Assembly: GCA_037954325.1 (NCBI GenBank)
Contig: JBBMNZ010000001.1
Span: forward strand, 7,412,874 to 7,476,873
DNA length: 64,000 bases
Direction: 5' to 3'
DNA from: Fistularia commersonii
Lineage: Eukaryota; Chordata; Actinopteri; Syngnathiformes; Fistulariidae
Shown: positions 23,444-33,814 of the stretch, piece after piece
Layout of the letters: every line of letters starts with the position of its first letter
Numbering within the stretch: the stretch's first letter is position 1
Program-made: the position numbers and the translations under genes
The notes under the pieces: model-generated
Told to the model about the DNA's origin: nothing
Databases searched by the model: none
The model's input: the letters and a program-made list of their open reading frames with translations, nothing else

Positions 23444-24660
23444 GCATTTGTTGGAATGGACCTCCCAAGAGGCCCGGGATCTTCAGTCCTACGCGATGGA
23501 GGGATTTCCAGGGCTTGAAACTGAACATGCACATTTACACTCAAATTAATAAGGAGTTAGATAATGGCGAGGGCCATTATTCTCGGAAATATCTGTCCAT
23601 AAGAAACTCTCACAATTTAATGTTGGAAAGACATTGGACAGCTGTAAAAAAAAAAGTGACCTCTTAAAAATTTCCAAGGTATTTTGAGAATAGAATTTAG
23701 TGAAAAATTTACAAGGCAACTGGGTGTTGCAACTAATTGGCAAAACAACATCATCATTAAAATTAAGTACTTGGAAGTCCACCTGCCAATGCCATGATCT
23801 TTATTCAACCTAAACATCAGCATTAAAACATTTTGACCACGTCTTTAGGATATTGAATATTTCTTCGGAATTTTGATGACATTGAAGGCATTCTTTCGAA
23901 TGGGCCGATGAACAGGCCTAAGGCTGGGAGGGATTTCCAGAGCTCACAACTGAACAGAAATATGTTTGTAAATATTATAACAGTTAGCTAACAGCGAGGT
24001 CCCCCTGGAGGAGGGTAGTTCCTCCAACAGAATTTGAGTTGGCTGGTTCTTAGACCTGTTCTGTCTGAGAGTGGCTAATGATGCTCACATTATGCAACCT
24101 AATGCTAGAAAGATGTCTGTATTTCCCAACAAGCAATGTAAATTCTATATGTGCGATACATATCATAACAAAGCTTGACCCTAAACCTAATCTTGACCCT
24201 TATCCTAAACCCGTAAGAGATGCAGCTCTATAAATTCTACCGTACTTCTGATCAATGATTGTAAAGGCATTCGTTCGAATTGACGAAAAGGCCCAGGGCC
24301 TTCGGTTCAACCCCACAGAGCGATTTCCAAGAGATTTCAGCTGCACGTATACATTTCCAACCAAATTAGTGCAGAGATAGCCAATGGGAGGTTCCCCTGA
24401 AGGAGGGTAGTTACTAGAACAAAATTCAAGCTGGATCATTCTCAGACATGTTATGTCCAAATGCTAAAGACGCACACATCATGCAACATAATGTCTGAAA
24501 GACATCAGACAAATTGAAAAACGCTGCTTCATTAAAAAGTACAAGGTTGTTTGAGATTAAAATCTGCTGCCCCAAGTTTACCACTTGTGGAAGGAGCACA
24601 ATTTCAACATAAAAATCAGATTGTCACAACCTCCATTTAACCTAAATATCAACATGGAAA
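23444..24660. repeat. Diverged direct triplication of a unit of about 0.4 kb
   Basis: Three units start at 23444 (gcatttgttggaatgg), 23888 (gcattctttcgaatgg) and 24267 (gcattcgttcgaattg). Each continues with a 'ggccc/ggcct...gatttcca(g/a)' block and an 'actgaac/ctgcacg' block. Units two and three share the block ctggaggagggtagtt / ctgaaggagggtagtt and then a 'gctaaa/gctaat...catgcaac' block. Units one and three end alike (cctaaacatcagcatt / cctaaatatcaacatg). Spacing is 444 and 379 bp. There is no long open frame and no known transposon end. Confidence 0.65.
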
Positions 24661-25521
24661 CAATTTGGACAGATGTTTAAGGAATGAAATTTTGCTTTGG
24701 AAAGTTTCACAACAGATAACACGTATGCAATACAGATATATTCCCCTGATTCATTATTTGACTCATACCATTGGTCCGGTGCGGTTGCAGTCACAAGCAC
24801 ATTATTAAGCCATCGCAACTTCAGCCCTATTGGTAACAGAACAAGTGTGTAACAATGTGATCCTGGATGCAGAGGGAAACTGCGCACACTTGGGCTTATT
24901 ACATCTGGACAAGTCGGTCTCCCAGACCTCATCTGTTTTTTGATTGTCTTATCTCTTCCAGCCTGATTAGGCCATAAAAGAAGGTGCGTTCACACTGTCT
25001 TCACAGCTCCGTCAGTAATCAACCAGGCAGAGCGAGACAATATGCACTTGAAACTTCGTCTCGGGCGGCCGTTAATAACCTCAAGTACGATCAGACTCTC
25101 CTTTCAAATCACTGGCAGCCAGTAAAGTTTGTATCCATTATACCTGGTCATTATAGAGGAGGTGGTTTATTCCTGGAGGGAGAGCGGCTTCACATCCCGC
25201 CTTAGACTACATTCACCATTTGCTGTACAAGTTGAAAGTATTTCTTCAGGTATTGTTTCAGTTGTTTTTTTTTTTTTTTTTGTTACTTGAGTAACATTAT
25301 TTTATAATTTTTTAAATAATATTTGTATATTTTTGTGTATTTTTGTATTTATGATAATTTGTATATTTTTTTCAAACAACTATTCATGTTCTTGTCTTTT
25401 TTTTTATAAAATCCTTCAAATTTAGTAAACTGGAATCTAAAAAAATTATAAGAACCAAAAAGTGCCATTAATTTACACAAGTTTATGATTTAAATTGTAT
25501 TGTTTTTAAATGAAATTACAG

Positions 25522-25860
25522 GGTGGCCCAGTGGCCCAGCACGAAGGATCCTGGTTTAATTCCCACAAGGGGCCATTCTGTGTGGAGTTTGCATCTTCTT
25601 GCCGTGTCTGCATGGCTTTCCTCCAGGTTCTCTGGTTTCAATCCAAAGTCCAAAACCATGCAGAAGGTTAATTAAAATTCATTGGAAAAATTGCCCAGAT
25701 GTGTGAATGAGAGTGAAGGGTTGTTTTTCTATAGGTGGCCCTGTAACCAACTGCCGACCAGTCCGAGGTGTACGCGGCCTCTCACCCAGTAATAGCTGTG
25801 ATAGGCAACCTTGACTGCAGGATATGTGATAGGTCATGGGAGAATGAATGAAATTATATT
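25522..25860 (+). repeat. Fish SINE-like interspersed repeat, longer copy
   Basis: Same family as 85-263, opposite strand: a 'gtggcccagtgg' head, 'gatcctggtttaattcc' B-box-like block, 'tctgtgtggagtttgcatc', and a downstream block 'agctgtgataggcaacc'. Old and mutated. Related downstream blocks lie alone at 26168-26255 and 27080-27190. Confidence 0.7.
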
Positions 25861-28800
25861 TTTGAAGTTTGAGTTGTTGAAAGCATTTCTACACAGTGAC
25901 AACCCAAAGGACAGTGAAGTGCACAATGAACATGTTGTGTAAATTCAACATGTTCAACTAACTGTCATTTACAATGAATAAATGCATTTTTTCAAAAAGA
26001 ACATGTCAATTTTTGTGGGATCAATAACAAAAAAAAGCCAAGTTTGTGTCTGTGTATGAACCATAACACCCTTGAAAACAAGGGCCTCAACTCAAGAAAA
26101 CCGAACAGTCCAAGGCCAATATCTATGTTCTGTGTCTGCTCGCGGGATGGGGATAGGTGGAGGTTAGGGGGGCAAGAGGCAGGTGTTTAACCTGGACCGG
26201 TCTCCCATTAACTACAGGGACCAGACATCGAGACGTCCAACCATTCATGCTTCAGAAACCCCCCTACCCCCGCAACAGACAATTTACAAACTCCAGGTTC
26301 TTTTTTTGTGGTTTTTGATTTTATGTGAAGAATCACTTTGGCAATACTTTCCCTCTATAATTAGCAAAACATATGAGGTTGTGCTGCCGGAATATCTCCC
26401 TCCTGAGATAAGGAGACTTCGGAGAGGGAAAAAAAAACCCACAAGATCCTTAATTGACAAACGAAATTAATGCTCGCATTAATATATACAGATTTGTCCA
26501 CAGCATGTTGACCCAGCGTCAGGATGAACCAGGATCCTTTGGCCCATGCTGTGGTTCAACTTATTCTACTATTCTACATGAACAGTCAGCACGACAAAGT
26601 CTTATTGGTGTTTGGGGGTGAGGGACGTGGAGTGCTGCCCTTTCTTTTTCCTTTTTTTTTTTTAAAAAGGCGGACGTTTATTTAAGGATTCAACCTTTGA
26701 CCTTTTGAAACACAGTACTGATTCACCCTCACGGCCGGGTTCATGTTTTCTTAATCTTTTCAGTGAAATACCACTTTTGGTGCCTCGCAAACATTTTACA
26801 CCGAAAATGCATGAGTGCAATTCAGATAAGCGTTATTGCCACTGTGCACATTTTAGCAACTATATTAGCTTGTGCATTCTCTCAATATACCAGTTAAAAT
26901 GTTTAACTATATATTATTGCATACAGTAGGGTGGCTTATGTAAACCGCTGTAAAAAAAGTCATTTGGAAAGCGTGATACCCAAAAAAAAAAAAAAAAAAA
27001 AAGAGGAAATTATCGTATAATTTATTCTTCATCTGGCCTGTTTTTCCAGTACACTGGGCCAATATCGGATGACTTTTTGGGGTGAGAGGCAGGGTTTAAC
27101 CGGGTAACCTAGTGAGGTGTCCATCACACGTAACTAGAGACAAGTAAAACATTGTCCGTCTCATTCACAGCTATGGCCAATTTAAAATCTTTATAAAAAT
27201 GAAAAGGTTTTTTTTTTTTATTTTTTGACCATTTAATTGTATTTACTGTCAATTTTCTAGAAAAAAAATCTAAATTAAAAAAAAAAAAAAATGAATGATA
27301 AATTCAAAAGTGAGATTGCTGTCACGCCACTAAGAGAACGCCCTTATAGAGATTTTCACAAAGATTATAATAAAGTCTCTTTTTGATGAGGGCCCTGTGG
27401 CAATTAGCTCTGGATGACAAGAGGCTAATGAGCTTGCAAACTTATTTCACAAAAGCTTCTTTTTATAATTTCAACCATTTTATACACATAACTTATGAAA
27501 AATATTAAAATTCAGTGTCTCTCTTTTCATCTAGGTGGTTTCAGATCTGCATGGCGACAGCTTTTTTTCCACTTGTTCAAACACAAAAAAAATCTCACAA
27601 TTCTAACCAATAGAGGAAAGAAAATAAAGAGGCTTGGAATTGACTGCTATGCTAATTTATTAGCGTATTCATATTATGTTGGTACAAAACATATACTTTT
27701 GCATCAAATTTCATGCAGATTTTTTCATAATCCGCAGCTATTCCACATGATTTCTCACTTGTTTAAGTGTTATGATTTTTTTCAAACTTACTTGTCAAAT
27801 CCTGCTGTTATCTTTTACAAATTTTGAGAACATTTCTTTCCACATTCTACATGGTAATATTGTTTCATTTTTCTTTTTTTAATTAGAGGTAAATATTCCC
27901 CGTATTTCTGTTTCTTCCCCCATACATGGTTTTGTCTTTTATTGATAGTGTGGCTTGTAAAATAAAATAAATTTAAATTACACAAGAGTTAAGTTTGTAA
28001 TTCCCTTCCCTTTTTTCCCTGCCACAGAGTGTGCATATGTAAATTCCTTGCAAAATTCCAGTTCATTCCAAAGTGTAAGCACTGCCACCCTGAGAGCCAA
28101 TCAGCAACAGTCAGTCAACCAAATAAGTCCAGGTAGGTCACATGTCCCTGAACAGGGCGATAGCTGCCTCTTCTGACTTTTTCTCAACACTCCCAGACTC
28201 AGGAGAGCAATAGGTCTTGTCTGTACAGGTTCAGGGAAAAAAGTCTCACTGTATCATTCCATTATTCCAGTCATAATACTGTGATATTACACTTTTTTTT
28301 AATTACTACTATAACAATATAACAGTTATAATAGGCAAAAAAAACAACAACTGTAATATAAATAATGTTTTCTCCACCCCAAAACTCACACATGTCCGGT
28401 ATGGTGTATAACAACACCGGAAATTAGAAGTCATTTATTTGTTACAGGATAGACAACACAACAGGATATATGACTATTGCAAAGTAGAACTGTCGTGAAT
28501 AGATATCGGGATATATTTCATGAACTAGTATATTCTGAGTACATCTCATGGGGCACACTGTCTTTTCACAGTGACGTCACAATGCTTCATTTCTACTTTC
28601 TGAAAAAGTTTGCTTTTTCCAAATCAGTCACTGATTAACCTGGTTTTTACTATCATGAAAGCAGATCTGGAAGCAATAAGGGGTCGGAGGGGCTAGTTGT
28701 TGTCACATTATGTTAAAAAAAGTACTGAACATGCCACTTGTCCACGAAATGAGTGGGCTACAAACTTCGTTCCGGTGTTAGCCATTAGCCGCTTGAACAG

Positions 28801-29440
28801 CAACCATCATTTAATCTTGCTGTTTTTTCAAGGCTTTCAAAGGTTACTGAAAGAGCAAATTGGAGTGTTAAAACAGGATCTCACAAAAGGAGAAAGAGCC
28901 GCTTCGCTCTACATTTGACTGCCTTTTCGACTCGGGTCTATCACATGATCTGCACAGAATGCAATTCAAGTATCTGCCACTAGGGATATCATTGGCATCG
29001 GGGTCAGGTGACATCCTTGACGGCCCTGATCTCAACAACCAGGTCAAGGCTACAAAATTCCAAAAAAAGAACTAAAAATGAATGTTTGAGCTGAACACCC
29101 GCAAGCTACTGTTGAAATTAGTACAAAGAAACCCATCCCTTATTCCTACATGTTTAGGTGGCTATCCAACACTGGATAAATTCATATTCATCTAAGACTT
29201 CACTATTCCTATTTCTATTGCGTTTTATAACTCCTAAAGAGGCAAGAAAGGGCTGAAGAGACAGTTAGTGTCCTCTTCCCCCCTTGTTCAGAGGACTGAC
29301 CTTTAACCCCGGTAACAAATGATTATCTTCAAACTTGTACCATCCCCTGGTAAAAGGGGGCCTGTTCCCATTGTACAAATCATCCAATAATGTGATATGA
29401 GACCCTGTTAAAAAAAAGCCGTCCTCCCACCCATTTGAAC
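25861..29440. other. AT-rich non-coding DNA, no recognisable gene
   Basis: Contains two SINE-type scraps (26168-26255 and 27080-27190), several poly-A/T runs (for example 26982-27002), and stretches with homeodomain-like ATTA/TAAT words (27400-27440). It would lie in intron 1 of the host gene model. No coding signature was seen. Confidence 0.5.
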
Positions 29441-29948
29441 GTTTAGGGATCGTCCACCTCTCTCGGGTAGGTGCACGACCCGGTAACGCGTCTAGAATCC
29501 CTGCGTCCCACCCCTGCTGTGAGAGGAAAAACAAGACGGGGGACGGGAGGCTTTGTCCGGGGATCACAACGCGTGGACAGTGCGGGAGACTGGGCAGGTG
29601 GAGCGTGTGCGCAGAGGATGAGAAGGAGCGCGTATGTGCGCGCGCTTCCGCGCCCGGCACACTATCTTTCTTTGTATGTGTTTATTTAATAATGTATCTA
29701 TTTGTATTTGTTTTTCCCCGTGAAACTCCGCGACCGCGCTTAGACATGGGTCAATATCGGAGCCGGTGCAGGTCGGTAGCCGGACGCTCGCCTCCCTTCA
29801 CACACGAACCGATTAGGGATAAAAATAATAATTATAAACAGATAAAAAATAGACAATATATATTTTTAAAAGCATACAAGAGTCGCAACAGTTCACAATA
29901 GTCTCTTCCCCAGCCTTCACGCAGCATCCGGTTTTCTAATCCCTCGGA

Positions 29949-29951
<3 letters not shown>

Positions 29952-29982
<31 letters not shown>
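29952..29982. repeat. Poly-A homopolymer (31 bases)
   Basis: A pure A run on the plus strand. On the minus strand it is poly-T beginning about 11 bases after the exon-1 splice donor. Confidence 0.9.
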
Positions 29983-29986
<4 letters not shown>

Positions 29987-29993
29987 GTTTTAC

Positions 29994-30035
29994 CTGCAGG
30001 GCCGCCATCAGGATCCAAATCCCCAAATAATGCAT
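29994..30035 (-). CDS. First coding exon with signal-peptide start, unidentified gene
   Basis: On the minus strand an ATG in the CpG island opens MHYLGIWILMAALQ and then meets CTGCAG|GTAAAA, a good splice donor. An in-frame TAA lies 12 bases upstream of the ATG, which fixes this start if the frame is right. The residues are the N-terminal and hydrophobic part of a signal peptide. The exon ends in phase 0 and the exon at 13119-12984 is open in phase 0, adding VVVWVGEA and a polar segment. Two upstream ATG frames in the 5' UTR (from 30325 and 30216) do not continue in frame into exon 2. The protein is not recognised. Confidence rests on CpG context, donor, upstream stop and hydrophobicity. Confidence 0.6.
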
Positions 30036-30269
30036 ATCGATGAATTATGACTTCCTGCTCCAGTATCAATAAACAGCTCTCCGCGCAGCGCCGGACAGTC
30101 CGCGTTGAATAACCGGTAAACCCCGGCGGCATAAGGCAGCCTTCCTGCCTCCACCAGCACCTCCTCCGTGTCTGTGCTCTGCCTCGGTCTGCTCGGCTCA
30201 GCGAAAGCTCCAGCACCTCCCCGCTCTGCTTCTCTGCTGCCCTCTACCGTCCACCGATTGCATCGAAGC

Positions 30270-31383
30270 ACACCCCCAAGCGGCGAAATCTGGCAGTTCT
30301 TGTTTGACTGAACGCTCAGGCACAAAAAAAATTAAACAGAGGGAATCATAAATAACATTTTTTTTTCCATCACTTGTTGTAATTTTGCATGGGAGAATTG
30401 TTTGCTAATTTATTTTTTTATTTTTTTACTCAGTGCTACCCACTCAAAAAACACATTTACTGTTACTTATATATTTGTTTCTGTGAATCATAAAACTAAT
30501 TCCAAGATTATGTGGCGAGTCATTAAAAAAGGAAAAAAGGAAAAAAGCAATACTGATAGGTGAAAACATAGAGCCAAAATCATTATACAAACACAACCTG
30601 AAAACCACATGTTGAAAATATATAAACGAAGGAAAATGGGGGAAATTTGAATTAATCAAGAGAACTAACCTTCACAGCAGCAACTTTCGAATATTCATCA
30701 GTACACGGTCTGGACCGTTGTCCTTAGCCAAGCAAAATTCTGCTAGAAAGTACCTGAAATCCAGAAAATCCAGAGAAAAACACTGAAAAACGACATGGAA
30801 TTGCCAGAATGATTACATAGATGGTCTAAAATCTGGTAAATACCCTGAAAAAAATACTCTGGATTTCAAATATAATTGTTCTTTTTCCAAAAATTCAATT
30901 TCAGAAAAAAGCGTGAGAAGTAACCCATGCCTATGTTCCTTATCTGATAAACTCTATATTCATGCATGCCAATTATTGTAAAACACACAACATAATAATG
31001 TACTCTTTATTTAATTAGACTTTTACAGAACTGTCATTACCTGAGGCTTTAATTTTGCATTATTTGTACTTTGTACGAGAGTGTAATTGTACAATGAAAT
31101 GCAAATCACATACACCTTCAGTAAAGTATTCAGATTTTATTCTAAATGAATTACAAAAGCATTATGCTATGTAGTGGGCTGCGTGGCATAATGAAATGAG
31201 TGTAACTAGGTTATGATGGTTCTTTCAGTTCAGTGATGATTGCCAAAGAGCAGACTGCATCTCTAGAATGGGCTCTTAAGGGTTAAAAATGGGGTAAGGG
31301 GAGTAAAAACAACTCGGATCCATTGCCAAAGTCATCAGCAGCGTTAAGACCATTGATTGTGCGCCAATGAAATATACTTTAAT
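30270..31383. other. Upstream flank of the CpG island, no gene seen
   Basis: AT-rich sequence upstream (for the minus strand) of the proposed promoter, with no repeats of known family and no recognisable coding sequence. It could hold promoter-proximal elements, but no specific site can be supported. Confidence 0.45.
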
Positions 31384-31401
31384 GTGACATTTCATTCACA
31401 C

Positions 31402-31658
31402 AGACAGATGCTTCGGTCTTGTACAGAGGAGGGATAGTGAATATATTGGTAGACGAATGCTGGAATTGGAGCTGCCAGGCAGGAGGTGTAGAGGAAGACC
31501 GAAGAGGAGATTGATGTATGTAGATGGATGTAATGAGAGAGGATATGGAGGGAGTTGATGTGAGAGGGGAATACAGAGATTAGGGTTAGATGGAGAGGGT
31601 TGATTCGCTGTGACGACCCCTGAAGGGAAAAGCCGAAAGGAGAAGAAAAAGAGGCAGA
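31402..31658 (+). mobile_element. RTE-clade LINE copy E, short 3' fragment with 18-bp TSD
   Basis: Only the last 257 bp of the RTE element are present: the region encoding the C-terminal IGRRMLELELPG-type segment (about 31445-31480), the terminal gacccctgaagggaaaagcc and a short GA-rich tail. It is flanked by an exact 18-bp duplication gtgacatttcattcacac (31384-31401 and 31659-31676). This is the expected product of target-primed reverse transcription with early 5' truncation. Confidence 0.92.
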
Positions 31659-31676
31659 GTGACATTTCATTCACAC

Positions 31677-33814
31677 TGGACTATATGCTTTCAAGAATAT
31701 GACTCCACAATGTTTAAATTTAAAAGAAATGCAATTTAATTCATTTATTTAATTGGAATGTTTTTGTTTTTATTCATGTTTTTATTTTTTCATATTTCGG
31801 GGGGAAGATGGACTTCTTTTCCATTGAGGTGTGAGTGGCAAATGTGAAATATCTAGCAGACTTGCATTTTATCAATTATTTAAGGTTTTCTCAGAGAGAC
31901 ACCTTGTTTCTCCTAATATGACAACCCATTTTGATACACAGATGCGTCAGCAACATGCTGAGTCACACGCCATGTTCTCCGATGGAGTGTAACACTGAAA
32001 AAATTATGCTGATCTACCCCCCCTCCACTTCTAGCTACAGTTTTCAGCATTTGGCCATTGCTCACAAACCTGCTGACCAGCACCCGCTGACTGACATAAG
32101 CAAACCTTTTTTTCTTTTTTCTTTTTTTTTCCAAAAAAGAGGAACAGGAACTTCAGGTTCATATAAAACTGCCAACATTTCACTAAACACATCCATATTT
32201 CGAATGACAATATAAGGTTGGCATCCATTTCGGAAGGCCTCACAATATAAGAAGCATCAAGGTAACGGCCTCTTCATACTCCACAGGAATGGAGAAAGGT
32301 ATTATTTTTTTAGAATGGCTAGAACAAGAACAAAGTTTAGTTGTGCCCGTGACATTTCATATGTCACAAGAATCTTAAGTGTACGTAATGGTAAATTTGA
32401 CAGACAACAACTACGCAGCAAGAGACAGGGATTATAAATGTAACTACAACACCTTATATGATGCACTTTTAATAACTATTTAACAATGATCACACCAGTA
32501 TCAACTCACCAAAATGCAGAATTAGTGGGAGCCCTGAGCTTTTTTCCCTGCAACTAGATGGTCCCATCCAGCAGTGGGGGTAAATGGAAACATTGAGAAG
32601 TGTGTTTCTTCAGTCCTTTCTACTCCAGGATCTTGTTCTGGCCCCCAACAATTACCTCTGTTCTTTATGGTGGCACTCTGAGAACCTTCTGGCGTCTCAT
32701 TCTTGGCTTTCTCCCTTTTCAAATAAGCTCTCTAGCGACATTTGTTTGCCAGCCAGGTTAGCAAGGGTTAACTCACTGACTTGCATGGAAAAAACCCTAC
32801 TGCTGGTTCAAGGGCATAAGTGAGGTGCAAGTGGAAGTGGCAGTTTTTCAAAATAAAACACCTGGAAGACGAATGAAAAGACACTTTTCACCAACTTTAT
32901 TCTTTCTTCTGGCCCAATACCAATTGGTCTGTGGGCCAGTGGTTGGATACCTCTGCTCTAAACCACTAATCACTGCACAACCTTCTGCAGCACCCTCTAA
33001 CCATGCCCACTTCACATTGCTGATAAATCAACTGACAAACACAACTGTTGAGAGCATTCCAGATAAGAAGTAATCCCGGTTTAACATTGGCAGTATTTCC
33101 AACAAATGCGAGCCACCTGTGTGATGTGTGACATATATTACGAAAACAGGATACAGGAAAAAATTACTTGTGATAAGAATGTTGAAGAGTTCAACAATAA
33201 CGATTTCTCCTAAAACCCTTACACAATCAGTGAAAAAGAAGACTTGTTCACCTCTCCCGATTCATTTTGGTGTGATAACATTTCCAAAGTTTAGAGGCAA
33301 AGTTTAGCCATTGCCTGTCCTAGTTTAGCGGGTGGAAAAGACTCCCAACAAAAGAAAAAAAAGAAAAATAATGATTTAGAATAAAAGTATATGTAGAATA
33401 AATCTCAGTATGTTGAGAATTCAGTGACCTCATAGGAGGATTTAAGGTCACGAGATGGAAGAGAATTCGGTATCACTTGTCAGTGACCGAAAAAAAACAT
33501 AAAATTTTCTTTTCCCAATGTCATGGTAATGTGGTAATGATAGCTTTCATTGATACAAAGAAATTAATTCCTTGCCAGGAAGTTTTTCGGACTTCTTTGA
33601 TTGGCTACACTGTCTGCTACACTGGTATTAGTAGTAAGAATTAGTAGTAAGAAAAAATTTGTGACTGTCCCACCCAACCCTCATCCCACTCTGTCTCTCT
33701 CACACTGTTGCTTTTGTTCTCTCTGTTCATCTGTCTCTCTTTTTACCCCAACCGCTCAAGTCAGAAGGCTGCCCGGATTGAGCTTGGATCTGTCCTCTGT
33801 TGCTGCCATGTTAA
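31677..33814. other. Non-coding DNA with a hAT end scrap
   Basis: No gene was recognised. At 32911-32958 the complement of a common hAT end is present (caattggtctgtgggccagt, then ggttggatacctctg), probably only about 50 bp. The remaining open frames have no family motif. Confidence 0.5.

Larger units (their letters stand above)
29460..30260 (-). promoter_or_regulatory. CpG island, probable promoter and 5' UTR
   Basis: This is the only stretch of the window dense in CG dinucleotides and GC-rich words (for example ccgcgcagcgccggacagtc at 30080-30099). The rest of the window is AT-rich and CpG-poor. The island surrounds the first coding exon at 30035-29994, so the minus-strand 5' UTR and start site are expected in about 30050-30300. 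No clear TATA box was found. A second CG-dense block at 29460-29830 lies inside intron 1 and could support another start or divergent transcription. A poly-A tract (29952-29982) separates the two blocks. Confidence 0.6.

Noticed and set aside
29265..29660. 131-codon minus-strand frame in the inner CpG block
   Set aside because: GC-rich DNA has few stops. No family motif, no acceptor fitting exon 1, and frames are open on both strands.
30008..30325. 105-codon minus-strand frame starting upstream of the proposed start codon
   Set aside because: It ends before the exon-1 donor and has no leader or known domain; better explained as an upstream frame in the 5' UTR.
31396..31674. Two 92-codon minus-strand frames
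   Set aside because: They are antisense to the RTE copy E insertion; the family codes on the plus strand here.
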